DNA of 20,380 bases from positions 1 to 20,380 of the IMG/VR virus record IMGVR_UViG_3300044624_000837. The stretch is one strand, 5' to 3'. Below are positions 11,024 through 18,440 of the stretch, piece after piece (within the stretch, counting starts at the first letter, position 1; each line of letters starts with the position of its first letter). The position numbers were made by a program, and so were the translations under genes. Under the pieces are notes generated by a model. That model was not told where the DNA came from and searched no databases. It saw only the letters and a list, made by a program, of their open reading frames with translations. This DNA comes from a virus.

Positions 11024-11589
11024 TTCCCGTCACACCACTGCCAGTGCCAGTGTTCAAACTCTGGTGACTTGATGTTGCTTCCCTGAAGATAGAACCCGAA
11101 CGTAGGACCGTTCTCGCACATCCACTTAAAGCCCTTCTTAGCCGATGCCATGCCGACAATGTTGCCACCCTTGCCTTCCACTGCCAGGTCAATCGCAAGA
11201 CCCCAGCCGTGGTTAGAACCTGACTTACCTGTCGGGTCTGGTGCAGCCGATGGTGCCTTGCCCTTCTTGAGAATCCAAGTCTTGCCGTCAAACTTACGGG
11301 TCACTGTGTTCTTCTTGCCGAGGCGTGGGTCGTTAGGCTTTGCTACTTCGTAGCGGTCCATGAACATGGCGAACTGTCCGTCATAGGAACGGTAGTCACC
11401 GATGTTGCGGAGTTGAATACCTGCTGCCATTGCTGCGTCATACATTTTGTTGAACGCTTCGGCTGCTTCCTTATACATCTTGCCACCAGTCTTCACACCA
11501 ACAAGAAGACTCTTGTCAAGGCGACCATTGATTTGACCTTTCAAACCTGTAGGTACTACTAACTTTTTATATGGGAGTGTCTTTGACAT
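11020..11589 (-). CDS. Endolysin, M15 (VanY-like) peptidase
   Basis: The 189-residue protein carries the zinc peptidase M15 signatures. SNHGWGLAIDL at 125-135 supplies H127 and D134. EHWHWQW at 179-185 supplies catalytic E179 and zinc ligand H182. A helical N-terminal half with GDYRSYDGQ (the R.. substrate strand) precedes the core. It should cleave a peptide bond in peptidoglycan stems. There is no signal peptide, so release would depend on a holin, and small membrane genes lie on both sides. AGGAACAAACAA precedes the ATG. No separate wall-binding domain is seen. Confidence 0.93.
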   Translation of the reverse strand: MSKTLPYKKLVVPTGLKGQINGRLDKSLLVGVKTGGKMYKEAAEAFNKMYDAAMAAGIQLRNIGDYRSYDGQFAMFMDRYEVAKPNDPRLGKKNTVTRKFDGKTWILKKGKAPSAAPDPTGKSGSNHGWGLAIDLAVEGKGGNIVGMASAKKGFKWMCENGPTFGFYLQGSNIKSPEFEHWHWQWCDGK

Positions 11590-11640
11590 TTGTTTGTTCC
11601 TGTGTTGCTTTCGTTGGTTGGTGGGTGTACTATTTCTATT

Positions 11641-11683
11641 GCCTCAGGCGGAGTTCTTTTTCCCTTTCTCCTTCGCCTGGGGC
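11641..11683. terminator. Long hairpin in endolysin leader; intrinsic-terminator shape in plus direction
   Basis: GCCTCAGGCG (11641-11650) pairs with CGCCTGGGGC (11674-11683) through ten pairs with one G-T wobble, around a 23-base pyrimidine-rich loop (plus strand). It is followed on the plus strand by TTTT. In minus-strand RNA it forms a purine-loop hairpin 52 bases before the endolysin ATG without a following U run. It may therefore stop antisense transcription or control read-through into the endolysin gene. Confidence 0.55.
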
Positions 11684-11692
11684 TTTTACTAT

Positions 11693-11863
11693 TTACTCAT
11701 CAGTTGCAATGTTAAATATGGCTGCAAGGATGAGAACGACAAGGGTGGACACGCTGATAATCAAAGCCTTGGACAGCGTGGGTCCTGAAAGGGTGATGAG
11801 AACAAGCCCTGTTCCTGATGCCCAGAGAAGTATGGAAACGATAACGCCTAGATATTTACGCAT
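11693..11863 (-). CDS. Two-TM small membrane protein, holin candidate, 56 aa
   Basis: An ORF of 56 residues runs from ATG 11863 to TAA 11693. It has two hydrophobic segments, about residues 5-25 (LGVIVSILLWASGTGLVLIT) and 34-52 (ALIISVSTLVVLILAAIF), separated by a short polar turn and ending ATDE. This is the size and topology of a class II holin. It is the gene immediately upstream of the endolysin. Function is inferred from topology and position. Confidence 0.7.
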   Translation of the reverse strand: MRKYLGVIVSILLWASGTGLVLITLSGPTLSKALIISVSTLVVLILAAIFNIATDE

Positions 11864-11873
11864 GGGTACAAAT

Positions 11874-12932
11874 CTACCATTTCATGCGAGTCGTGGCGGC
11901 GGCTGCCATTGTGACTGCGGCTAGGGTGACAAGGGTTCTGCGGGTGGATACGGGGACGGTAGAACCGAGGGGTACATAGGTATCTAATTCCCCACTGAAG
12001 ATGTCTACGGTGTCCTCAAAGGCTTCTCGTACCTCTGTAGGGGCTTCTTGTACTGAGGCTACAAGTTCTTCTAACTGCTCATCCGTGAGGTCTTCTATGA
12101 CCAGGGCTTCAAAGACTTCGGTGGCTTCGTCTGCTGTGATGGTGGCAAGAACTTCAGGGTTCAGGGCTATCTCTGCTGCTTGTTCTTCTGTGATGTTAGG
12201 TGGTATTGTTGATGTACTCGTAGGAATGGGGACAGGTAATGTGGGTTCTGGAATGGGGAGCGTTGTTGTTGGCGGCATTGACGTGCTGGACGACGTGGTT
12301 GTGGTTGAAGGAGCAGAAGTAGATGTGGTGGTTTGAAGTTCAGTTGTGGAAGGCGCAACGGAAGTGGAAGAAACTACAGGCACGAGGGTTGTCGTTGTGG
12401 TTGTGGTTGACACTTCTGTGGTGGTTGTCGTTTGTTCTGTTGTTGTGGTCGGAGGGACAGTAGATGTCGTTGTTGTACGAGGCGGGTCCGTGGTTGTTGC
12501 TTGTGGGAGCGTTGTTGTGGGTAACGATACGAGGGTGGTAGCGACAGCACCCTGCCCATAGCCCAGTTCGTACTGAACATTCCATGTAGTGCCGTCACGC
12601 CAAACATCAGGTTGCCAACAGCAAGTGCCAGCCCGTAGACGATACCTTCCAGGCTGTAGTTCTACAGACAAATAGGATTGCAAACCGTTGTAGTCATCGT
12701 TGCTGACAATCAGTTCACCCGTATCTGTATACAGCCATAGTTGCGGGTCAGATAAGTAGCCCTCAGACTGGTAGGTTTGCGCTACGAACTGTGTTGGTTC
12801 TGTGTATTCAAACCAAATATCTGTTGGTCTGGTGATGATTGGGTTTTCTGCGCTGACACTAGATGACAGCATCAAAACGCAGAAGATTACCCCTATTAAA
12901 AGTGTGGCGGCTCTAGTGAGCCTGGTCGTCAC
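11874..12932 (-). CDS. Secreted Thr/Pro-rich protein with beta-sandwich head, 352 aa
   Basis: The protein starts (GTG) with a signal peptide (MTTRLTRAATLLIGVIFCVLM...SAE, cut near residue 29). Residues about 35-130 form a beta-rich domain with a 'LWLYTDTGELIVSNDDYNG' segment and 'LQPGRYRLRAG', like PPC/DVUA0089-type extracellular domains. Residues about 135-245 are a low-complexity Thr/Ser/Pro linker. The C-terminal part is an acidic helical domain (ITEEQAAEIALNPEVL... LTDEQLEELV) ending in VPLGSTVPVSTRRTLV and a weak hydrophobic tail. It is probably exposed on the host surface or virion and may be O-glycosylated. It overlaps the membrane gene upstream by 20 bases. Function unknown. Confidence 0.8.
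   Translation of the reverse strand: MTTRLTRAATLLIGVIFCVLMLSSSVSAENPIITRPTDIWFEYTEPTQFVAQTYQSEGYLSDPQLWLYTDTGELIVSNDDYNGLQSYLSVELQPGRYRLRAGTCCWQPDVWRDGTTWNVQYELGYGQGAVATTLVSLPTTTLPQATTTDPPRTTTTSTVPPTTTTEQTTTTTEVSTTTTTTTLVPVVSSTSVAPSTTELQTTTSTSAPSTTTTSSSTSMPPTTTLPIPEPTLPVPIPTSTSTIPPNITEEQAAEIALNPEVLATITADEATEVFEALVIEDLTDEQLEELVASVQEAPTEVREAFEDTVDIFSGELDTYVPLGSTVPVSTRRTLVTLAAVTMAAAATTRMKW
12240..12520. repeat. Low-complexity Thr/Ser/Pro-coding tract
   Basis: The plus strand is dominated by GTT, GTG, GGT and TGT triplets, which encode runs of Thr with Ser and Pro on the minus strand. It is an imperfect triplet-rich tract, a likely site of length variation by slippage or recombination. Confidence 0.7.
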
Positions 12933-13182
12933 GCTTCACACCGAAGGCTGCGTCCACTTCATGTGCTTCTAACTTGCCATCAAGAGATGACTTTGCAAGG
13001 TTAACAAGTACGTCTGCGATTGCGTGGAATCCACCGAGGGCTGCTGAGTACCACAACGGGATAGACACGCCTGTGCCTACGGAGTTAATGATGCTAGAGC
13101 CTGTGATGATTGTAAGGCTGGACATGATGAACAACGCTACGATGCGGCTTGCTACGTCCTTAGCAATCTTTAATGACAACAT
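12913..13182 (-). CDS. Small membrane protein, holin-like, 89 aa
   Basis: Two hydrophobic segments (about residues 13-33, RIVALFIMSSLTIITGSSII, and 41-63, IPLWYSAALGGFHAIADVLVN) are followed by a charged C-terminus. The N-terminus is basic. This resembles phage holins annotated near lysis genes in actinophages. TAGGAG precedes the ATG. It overlaps the secreted Thr-rich protein gene by 20 bases. A holin role is inferred. Confidence 0.75.
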   Translation of the reverse strand: MLSLKIAKDVASRIVALFIMSSLTIITGSSIINSVGTGVSIPLWYSAALGGFHAIADVLVNLAKSSLDGKLEAHEVDAAFGVKRDDQAH

Positions 13183-13209
13183 GGGGGTCTCCTACTGGTT
13201 AGCCCCTCC

Positions 13210-13225
13210 AGGTATGGGTATACCT
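13210..13225 (-). terminator. Short hairpin after tail fibre gene
   Basis: AGGTAT-GGGT-ATACCT is a perfect 6-bp inverted repeat with a four-base loop, 9 bases past the stop codon of the collar-domain fibre gene and upstream of the holin-like gene. It may be a weak terminator or an mRNA 3'-end protector; there is no U run. Confidence 0.4.
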
Positions 13226-13233
13226 TAGCAGGT

Positions 13234-14439
13234 TTAGTCATGCTTAATGATGTAGTTGATTAGGGCTGATGGCTGAACATTGCCATGTGTAGTACCAGTA
13301 TCAACGTTCGTGACCGTGATGGCTGTACCTACGGTGGCTGTGATGCCAGTTGTTGCGGTATTGACATAGCCAGTTTCTACTGTGCCACCATCTAAGACAA
13401 GCGCACCATTAATACCACCGCTTGTGGTTGATATATCAAGAGTGTGTTCGTGTCCAGGGTCAGTAATCGTGACAGTCCCAGAAGTAAGAACTGCGGTGTT
13501 TGCGTGGCTGTGAGTGGCAACGCTAGTTGTTGAACCAAACTTAGAAAGCAAAGCCCCATCAAAAGGTGCCGAACCCTTGCCTACAAGAGTATGACCTCTT
13601 AGGTCGGGGGTTGTAGAACCAACGAGGGCAGCCAATGCTGTGTAGCCAGTAGTGGTTGTACCGTCACAAAGCAACCAACCTGTTGGGGCTGTTGCACCTG
13701 CGTATGCACTAATAGTACCGACAGGGACAAGCCTGTTAACTACAGCAGTAGCCAAGTCTTCTAAAGCAACTGTGCCGTTGACAAGGTTCGCTGAAGCAAC
13801 TGTTACATCGGTTGGCAATGCACCAGCACCCAACTTGCTTGGAGCAATAGCAGCCGAGGCGTTAATGTCAGCATTGACGATTGCACCGTCAAGGATTTTA
13901 CCTGACGTAATAGCCGAGTCAGCAATGCCATCAGCAGTGATTTGCGCCCACTTCACACCACCGTCAGCAACACTGGAATCAGCAACCAATACCTTATTGT
14001 TGTTGCCTGAACCGCCAGTAGCAATTGTTTTAAAACCAGAAGTTCCATGAACCACAATGTCACCATTGGTGGTGTACTTAGACACTAACTCGTTAGCCTG
14101 GTTTGCCTCAGTAGCAGTGAACACAGGGTAGATAGTTGCACCAACATCGTGCGCCCTGTCCGTGGTGTCATCAGCGCCACGACCATTAACCGATGCTGAC
14201 CAGGCTGAAGTAACAGCAGGGTCAACCACCGTCAACGTAGTGGTGGAAGCATAGATAACACAAATCTTTTCTTCCTTTGCGGTTCCAGCGTCAACCACAA
14301 CAAAGAACGGTGTCCCACTTGTTGACCAGCCAGACATCGCTGTTGCAAGGGTGATGCTTGTAGCGTTAGCAGCAAGACCACTACCACCTAAAGCGTTTGA
14401 TACTGGCGCACCTTTATAAGACCTGCGTGAATAAGCCAT
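13234..14439 (-). CDS. Tail fibre protein with phage tail collar domain
   Basis: The 401-residue protein has an N-terminal Ala/Thr-rich beta region, a middle part with repeated 'ITSGKILDGAIVNADINASAAIAPSKL' type segments, and a collar domain from about residue 240 (PVGTISAYAGATAPTGWLLCDG... TPDLRGHTLVGKG). It ends with a His/Thr-rich tip ending HGNVQPSALINYIIKHD, the usual terminal motif of this family. It probably forms a trimeric receptor-binding fibre. AGGAG precedes the ATG and it lies 9 bases after the previous gene. It is the second adhesin-like gene of the module, besides the Gly-rich protein at the window edge. Confidence 0.9.
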   Translation of the reverse strand: MAYSRRSYKGAPVSNALGGSGLAANATSITLATAMSGWSTSGTPFFVVVDAGTAKEEKICVIYASTTTLTVVDPAVTSAWSASVNGRGADDTTDRAHDVGATIYPVFTATEANQANELVSKYTTNGDIVVHGTSGFKTIATGGSGNNNKVLVADSSVADGGVKWAQITADGIADSAITSGKILDGAIVNADINASAAIAPSKLGAGALPTDVTVASANLVNGTVALEDLATAVVNRLVPVGTISAYAGATAPTGWLLCDGTTTTGYTALAALVGSTTPDLRGHTLVGKGSAPFDGALLSKFGSTTSVATHSHANTAVLTSGTVTITDPGHEHTLDISTTSGGINGALVLDGGTVETGYVNTATTGITATVGTAITVTNVDTGTTHGNVQPSALINYIIKHD

Positions 14440-14448
14440 TGTTATCTC

Positions 14449-16332
14449 CTAGTTTTCCACTGAACGCAAGGTTACAACAAGCGTCCCGTTAAATTGCCAT
14501 GTGTTCCCCTGCGAATCTGACGCATCCCACTGTAAGTCTTCCAAAATAACTGAGTGGGTAACAGAACCAATTTGTAAAGTGATAATGCGAGGAGAAGCAA
14601 TCAGACCGTCAAAGAAAATTTGTTCTTCATCTACGTCGTAGTAATACTCTTTGCCACGGACAGTGACCGACTGGTGAAGCAACACGGGAACAACGAATAC
14701 TTGTGAACGGAATGGGGCGGCATAGGCTCTAGCCATCCAACGGGTGAAGGTCGGACCTGTTGAGGTTGCGGTGGAAGACCTGGCAAGGGTGAACTTAAAC
14801 GCTGCTTCAATGGCTCGTGTGTCTGAACCATCAAACGAGTTTTCAATGTCGTTGCCTGTGTCCCATACACCAACTTCTTGGTAGTCGCCGTCGTCTAGTT
14901 TCAGGTAGGAAGTGATGGAGCCGATTAGCGGAGTAGAACGTGTGTCAATTTTGGCTACGAACTTACGGTCAGGAATACCCCAACGCCAAGTGCCTGTCTC
15001 AATCTCTCCTGTAGCAACAAGGTTCGCAGAGTCCTCTACGATTACACCTACACCTGAGATGGTGAAGGCACGTTTCCCACCAATAGACGCTACTGATTTA
15101 ACTGCTCCTGTATTGGTATACATGAGGTCTGTTGCGTATGCGGGGGTGTTGGTTGCGGTAAAGACTGACAGGTCAAGCCTGCCAAGACCGCTAGATACAC
15201 CGTCGTAGTTGGTGTATGCGAACCAGATGAAGCGGTCATCAGATGTAAAGTCGTTAACTGCGCCTGTGGTTGGGATGATTGCGCCTGCGAGAAGGTTTGA
15301 TTGTGCGTCTGAGGAACAGAAACGAACGCCCTTGTTTGAACCGATAGCAATAAATCCAAGGTAGCCGTGGATGGCTGTGACTATTTCACCGACTGGTAGT
15401 TCAAGGGCTACGACAGGAACATCAAGAGTACCGTCTGCTTTGATGGTAATTTTGTAGACGAGGCTTTTGTCCCCTGAATGTCCTGCTGCATACACAGCGT
15501 TTTGTCCTGCTGCTGCGCCAGCCCATCGGAATGTCGTGTCAGGGTTGTCAAAGAAAACAGTGTGTGAACCTGAACCAAGACCGATTTGGTATAGGTCTTG
15601 GTCTACTGCTGCAAAGCCACGACCTTTGGCGTAACCAAAAGCAGAATAGGTTTGGTCATCTGTGCCTGATGTGGGGTAAAAGAATGTGGCAGTAGTTGAA
15701 CCTGGTGTGGTGTACCAAATGTCGTTGCCTGTCCAAGCAATAAAAACATTCTGCCCGTTGGTTTCTAAACCAGTGATTGCCGTTGACGGCACTGGGCTGC
15801 TACCACCAGCAATGGTCGCAACAGCAGTCCATGTAGGGGTAGCGGCATACGGGTTGCTGGAGAACTTGACGACACCACCGTCTGCGACATACAGATATTC
15901 TGTTCCGCCTGATTCCACCACACAACTAAAAAGATTTGTGCTGGTCGTACTAAGAGACAACTTAGTTGTGTTAAGCAACGACAACTGTCCTTTAGTCCAA
16001 GGGTCAATACCTTTAGATTTATAAAACCGATAGTTCTGCGAATCAGCAGTGTCAGCATAAACCTGTCCTGCACCACTGTGCCAAGAGTCCTGACCACGCC
16101 TCCACAAACCACCAGGGTTAATAGCACCCTCACCAGGAGTGGTTGAATCGTCCGTTGAATCACGAACACGCTGCTCATAGCCACGTTTAAATTGTCCAGA
16201 TTTCTGGTCAATCATAAAAGGACGACCATCAATAGCAACAGGGAAAGTATGCGGCACTAAAGACGATGAGGCTGTGCCAGAGAAATAAGGTGGCGTACCA
16301 AAATACGGCAGTGTGAAGGTAGGAACCGCCAT
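14449..16332 (-). CDS. Large beta-rich minor tail/structural protein, 627 aa
   Basis: The N-terminus contains GGLWRRGQDSWHSGAGQVYAD and SKGIDPWTKGQLSLL, a pattern I associate with tail proteins of uncultured and actinobacterial phages (unverified). The body consists of repeating strands of the form 'LYVADGG', 'VFIAWTG' and 'RFIWFAYTNYDG', compatible with a beta-propeller as in tail nozzle proteins. The C-terminal third is a beta-sandwich-like region ending in SVTHSVILEDLQWD. It lies between an adaptor-like gene and the tail fibre. A structural role is likely; the exact position in the tail is unknown. Confidence 0.75.
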   Translation of the reverse strand: MAVPTFTLPYFGTPPYFSGTASSSLVPHTFPVAIDGRPFMIDQKSGQFKRGYEQRVRDSTDDSTTPGEGAINPGGLWRRGQDSWHSGAGQVYADTADSQNYRFYKSKGIDPWTKGQLSLLNTTKLSLSTTSTNLFSCVVESGGTEYLYVADGGVVKFSSNPYAATPTWTAVATIAGGSSPVPSTAITGLETNGQNVFIAWTGNDIWYTTPGSTTATFFYPTSGTDDQTYSAFGYAKGRGFAAVDQDLYQIGLGSGSHTVFFDNPDTTFRWAGAAAGQNAVYAAGHSGDKSLVYKITIKADGTLDVPVVALELPVGEIVTAIHGYLGFIAIGSNKGVRFCSSDAQSNLLAGAIIPTTGAVNDFTSDDRFIWFAYTNYDGVSSGLGRLDLSVFTATNTPAYATDLMYTNTGAVKSVASIGGKRAFTISGVGVIVEDSANLVATGEIETGTWRWGIPDRKFVAKIDTRSTPLIGSITSYLKLDDGDYQEVGVWDTGNDIENSFDGSDTRAIEAAFKFTLARSSTATSTGPTFTRWMARAYAAPFRSQVFVVPVLLHQSVTVRGKEYYYDVDEEQIFFDGLIASPRIITLQIGSVTHSVILEDLQWDASDSQGNTWQFNGTLVVTLRSVEN

Positions 16333-16335
16333 CGC

Positions 16336-17223
16336 TTAATCCCTATTAAGGAATGTTGGGTATTGCCTCATAAGTTTTGATGCTTCAGACGTGATGCGGT
16401 CACGACGCATACGCAACAAGTTAGTGATTGAGTTACCAACAGAACCAGGTGGCACCTCATCAGAACGACGAGTATCACCTTGAGATTCTGTGAAGTTACG
16501 TTTGATTTCACGAGGACCAACCAAACGAATCTGTGAACCAAGAATCAAAATGTCTTCACAGGAAGTTGGTAATCCAGCGACGTTCTGAATGTTCTGTGTT
16601 TCAGTTGTGATATTGGTAAACGGTGACTTATATACAATAATCATTCGTCCTGCACGAACCTGCTCGTCAAAACGAATGGCGTATCCAGTGTTGAAGTCAT
16701 CGTTAGGAAGGTCACGAATGAGTCGGCAACGACGCACCTTGATGTAGTCCGTTGATATGTAGCGTAACGAAACTGAAATCAAGTCAATGATTTTGTCTGT
16801 CGTTGGCAAGTTAACCATCAGGTCGGTGCCGTTGTAGTTCAACTCCAAGATTTTGATTTGAAACAAACCATTCATCGGAGATGCCAAGTCATCCAGTTCG
16901 GCGTTCATTGCTTCTAGAATTTGCGCCCGTGGAAACTTAGGGTCAACAGTTGCAATGGAAGATGCGGCATGGGCTGCGGCAGTTGTGCCGTTCCATCCTC
17001 GCTCAACAGTCACAGACTTTGAACCAGCAGAAATTTCCCAGACATACATCAGTTCGCTGTCTATTTGGATAACACCACCAGGGCGCATACCGCTAAGGTC
17101 GTATTGAAATGTGACGGTAGTGGTAGATGCGTTGATGGCAACAGTTGTTTTGTTACGTTCTTCTACAACACCAGACATTAACTGGCGTAGAGTGCGGTCT
17201 ACTACGGTGCCGACTGAGGACAT
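16336..17223 (-). CDS. Virion structural protein, adaptor/neck-like, 295 aa
   Basis: The N-terminal 90 residues form a beta module with 'IDSELMYVWEI' and 'VTVERGWNGTTAAAHAA', a unit recurrent in phage structural proteins. It is followed by FPRAQILEAMNAELDDL, a helix typical of head-tail adaptor proteins, then a beta-rich half (VSLRYISTDY, AGRMIIVYKSPF) and a basic helical C-terminus. The order small basic protein, this protein, large beta protein fits neck and tail genes. The specific assignment is inference. Confidence 0.65.
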   Translation of the reverse strand: MSSVGTVVDRTLRQLMSGVVEERNKTTVAINASTTTVTFQYDLSGMRPGGVIQIDSELMYVWEISAGSKSVTVERGWNGTTAAAHAASSIATVDPKFPRAQILEAMNAELDDLASPMNGLFQIKILELNYNGTDLMVNLPTTDKIIDLISVSLRYISTDYIKVRRCRLIRDLPNDDFNTGYAIRFDEQVRAGRMIIVYKSPFTNITTETQNIQNVAGLPTSCEDILILGSQIRLVGPREIKRNFTESQGDTRRSDEVPPGSVGNSITNLLRMRRDRITSEASKLMRQYPTFLNRD

Positions 17224-17364
17224 TTACTTCTTCTTAGCCTTAGCCTTACGCACTGGAGCCTTCTTGGACTTGTCCATCTTCATGCCTGTTTTCTTGGCTT
17301 CAGCCTTAGCCATAGCCATTCCCTTAGCGTTGTATGGGAATTCTTTTTTTCCGACCATTGGCAT
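17224..17364 (-). CDS. Lys/Ala-rich micro-protein (MPMVG..FPY), 46 aa
   Basis: A 46-residue ORF from ATG 17364 (AGGAG upstream) ends TAA directly abutting the next ATG. It begins MPMVGKKEFPYNAKGMAMAK and ends in KKK. I associate such basic 'MP.VG...FPYT..G...A' micro-proteins with structural gene clusters of many aquatic phages (unverified memory). The charge suggests binding to DNA or acidic virion surfaces. Function unknown. Confidence 0.8.
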   Translation of the reverse strand: MPMVGKKEFPYNAKGMAMAKAEAKKTGMKMDKSKKAPVRKAKAKKK

Positions 17365-17394
17365 GGTTTGCTCCTAATTGTTGAGGTGCCTACA

Positions 17395-18432
17395 TCATAG
17401 CCGATACCATGAGAGGTTGGCTTGGAGCCTTTCATCATCTGGTTTGATGGCTAATGCTTCGCTTCCGTGGAACCAGGCTTCGTCGTGGTCGCCAAGATGG
17501 TAGCAGGCAAGCGCCATGTAATCATGGATTTCCCAACCCCATGCTTCTGGTTCACAGAAGTAATCTGTTGGCTTGGTTGTCGTTCGGAACGCCATTTCGC
17601 AGGCGGCTCGGCAGGCAGTCCAGTCTTCACGGGTGCGGTAAAGGTTTGCTAGGTCTACCCAGTTTTCACGGCGGGTCGGGTCTTCTGCTACTGCTTTGTA
17701 GAGGTGGTGTTCGGCTGAGTCGGGGCGCATCTTTGCCATGTAACGATGTGAGGCTGCTCGTTCTGGGTTCCATTGCGAGATGCTGAGGTGCCGTGTGAAG
17801 TGGTGTTGGGCTAGTGCGTAGCGTCCGTGGTAATAGTATTCACGGGCTAGGTAGAACTGGCTGCGTTCATCGTTGGGGTTTTCTTCGGCTGCCAGTTTCA
17901 GCATCTCTAGGTATTGACCACGTGATTTGGTGTTGTCGGGGTGGTGGTGTATTTCTAAATTGTAAACATAGGTAGAGTTTTCTGTTGCTACTGGCGTGAG
18001 GACTTCATGGATTGGGTACTTCCATATGTGACTATGCCTGCCGTGGATGCGACCAATGGTAAACGATTGCCCTTCTGAACCGTCATCATGGAATGTGGTT
18101 ACGACCTTGTGTTTAACCATGTTGATATCTGGGGATAAGTTTTCTAGGACTTGTCGCCAGCCTGGGGTTAGCACCTCGTCCATATCTAGTGAGATGCACA
18201 GGTCTATGTCGTCAGGAAGGCAGGTGAGTGCCACGTTGCGGGCGTGGTCAAATCTCCACGGGTCAAAAGTTTCTGTTTCTACAGTGACATCACAGTCCCA
18301 TGCTATTTGACAGGTGTTGTCTGTTGAGCCTGTGTCAAGGATTAACCGATAGTCGGCTTCCTTACAAGACTCAGCCCATCGTGCGACATGCTTCGCTTCG
18401 TTCTTAGCGATTGTGTATACCGCTATTTTCAT
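17395..18432 (-). CDS. Family 2 glycosyltransferase fused to TPR repeats
   Basis: Residues 1-180 form a GT-A domain of family GT2. It has the start KIAVYTIAKNEAKHVARW, DTGSTDNT at 33-40 for nucleotide-sugar binding, and the metal-binding SLDMDEVL with D83 and D85. A later segment GRIHGRHSHIWKYPIHEVL contains the acceptor/His region. Residues about 190-345 are TPR-like helical pairs (AREYYYHGRYALAQHHF, LANLYRTREDWTACRAACEMAF, MALACYHLGDHDEAWFHGSEAL). It is intracellular, with no signal peptide. Its place among tail genes suggests it glycosylates virion proteins or host surface polymers. AGGAGGGG precedes the ATG. Substrate unknown. Confidence 0.92.
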   Translation of the reverse strand: MKIAVYTIAKNEAKHVARWAESCKEADYRLILDTGSTDNTCQIAWDCDVTVETETFDPWRFDHARNVALTCLPDDIDLCISLDMDEVLTPGWRQVLENLSPDINMVKHKVVTTFHDDGSEGQSFTIGRIHGRHSHIWKYPIHEVLTPVATENSTYVYNLEIHHHPDNTKSRGQYLEMLKLAAEENPNDERSQFYLAREYYYHGRYALAQHHFTRHLSISQWNPERAASHRYMAKMRPDSAEHHLYKAVAEDPTRRENWVDLANLYRTREDWTACRAACEMAFRTTTKPTDYFCEPEAWGWEIHDYMALACYHLGDHDEAWFHGSEALAIKPDDERLQANLSWYRL

Positions 18433-18440
18433 AGCCCCTC

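Noticed and set aside
11696-11703. CTGATGAG on the minus strand at the end of the two-TM gene
   Set aside because: No matching GAAA with paired stems is present; it encodes the end of the membrane protein.
11571-11924. Plus-strand ORF of 117 codons opposite the lysis region
   Set aside because: It overlaps minus-strand genes, lacks a ribosome-binding site and has no recognisable features; the two-TM minus-strand gene explains the region better.
12240-12520. A CRISPR-like or satellite repeat array
   Set aside because: The periodicity is only triplet-level, caused by Thr/Ser/Pro codons; there are no spacers or uniform repeats.
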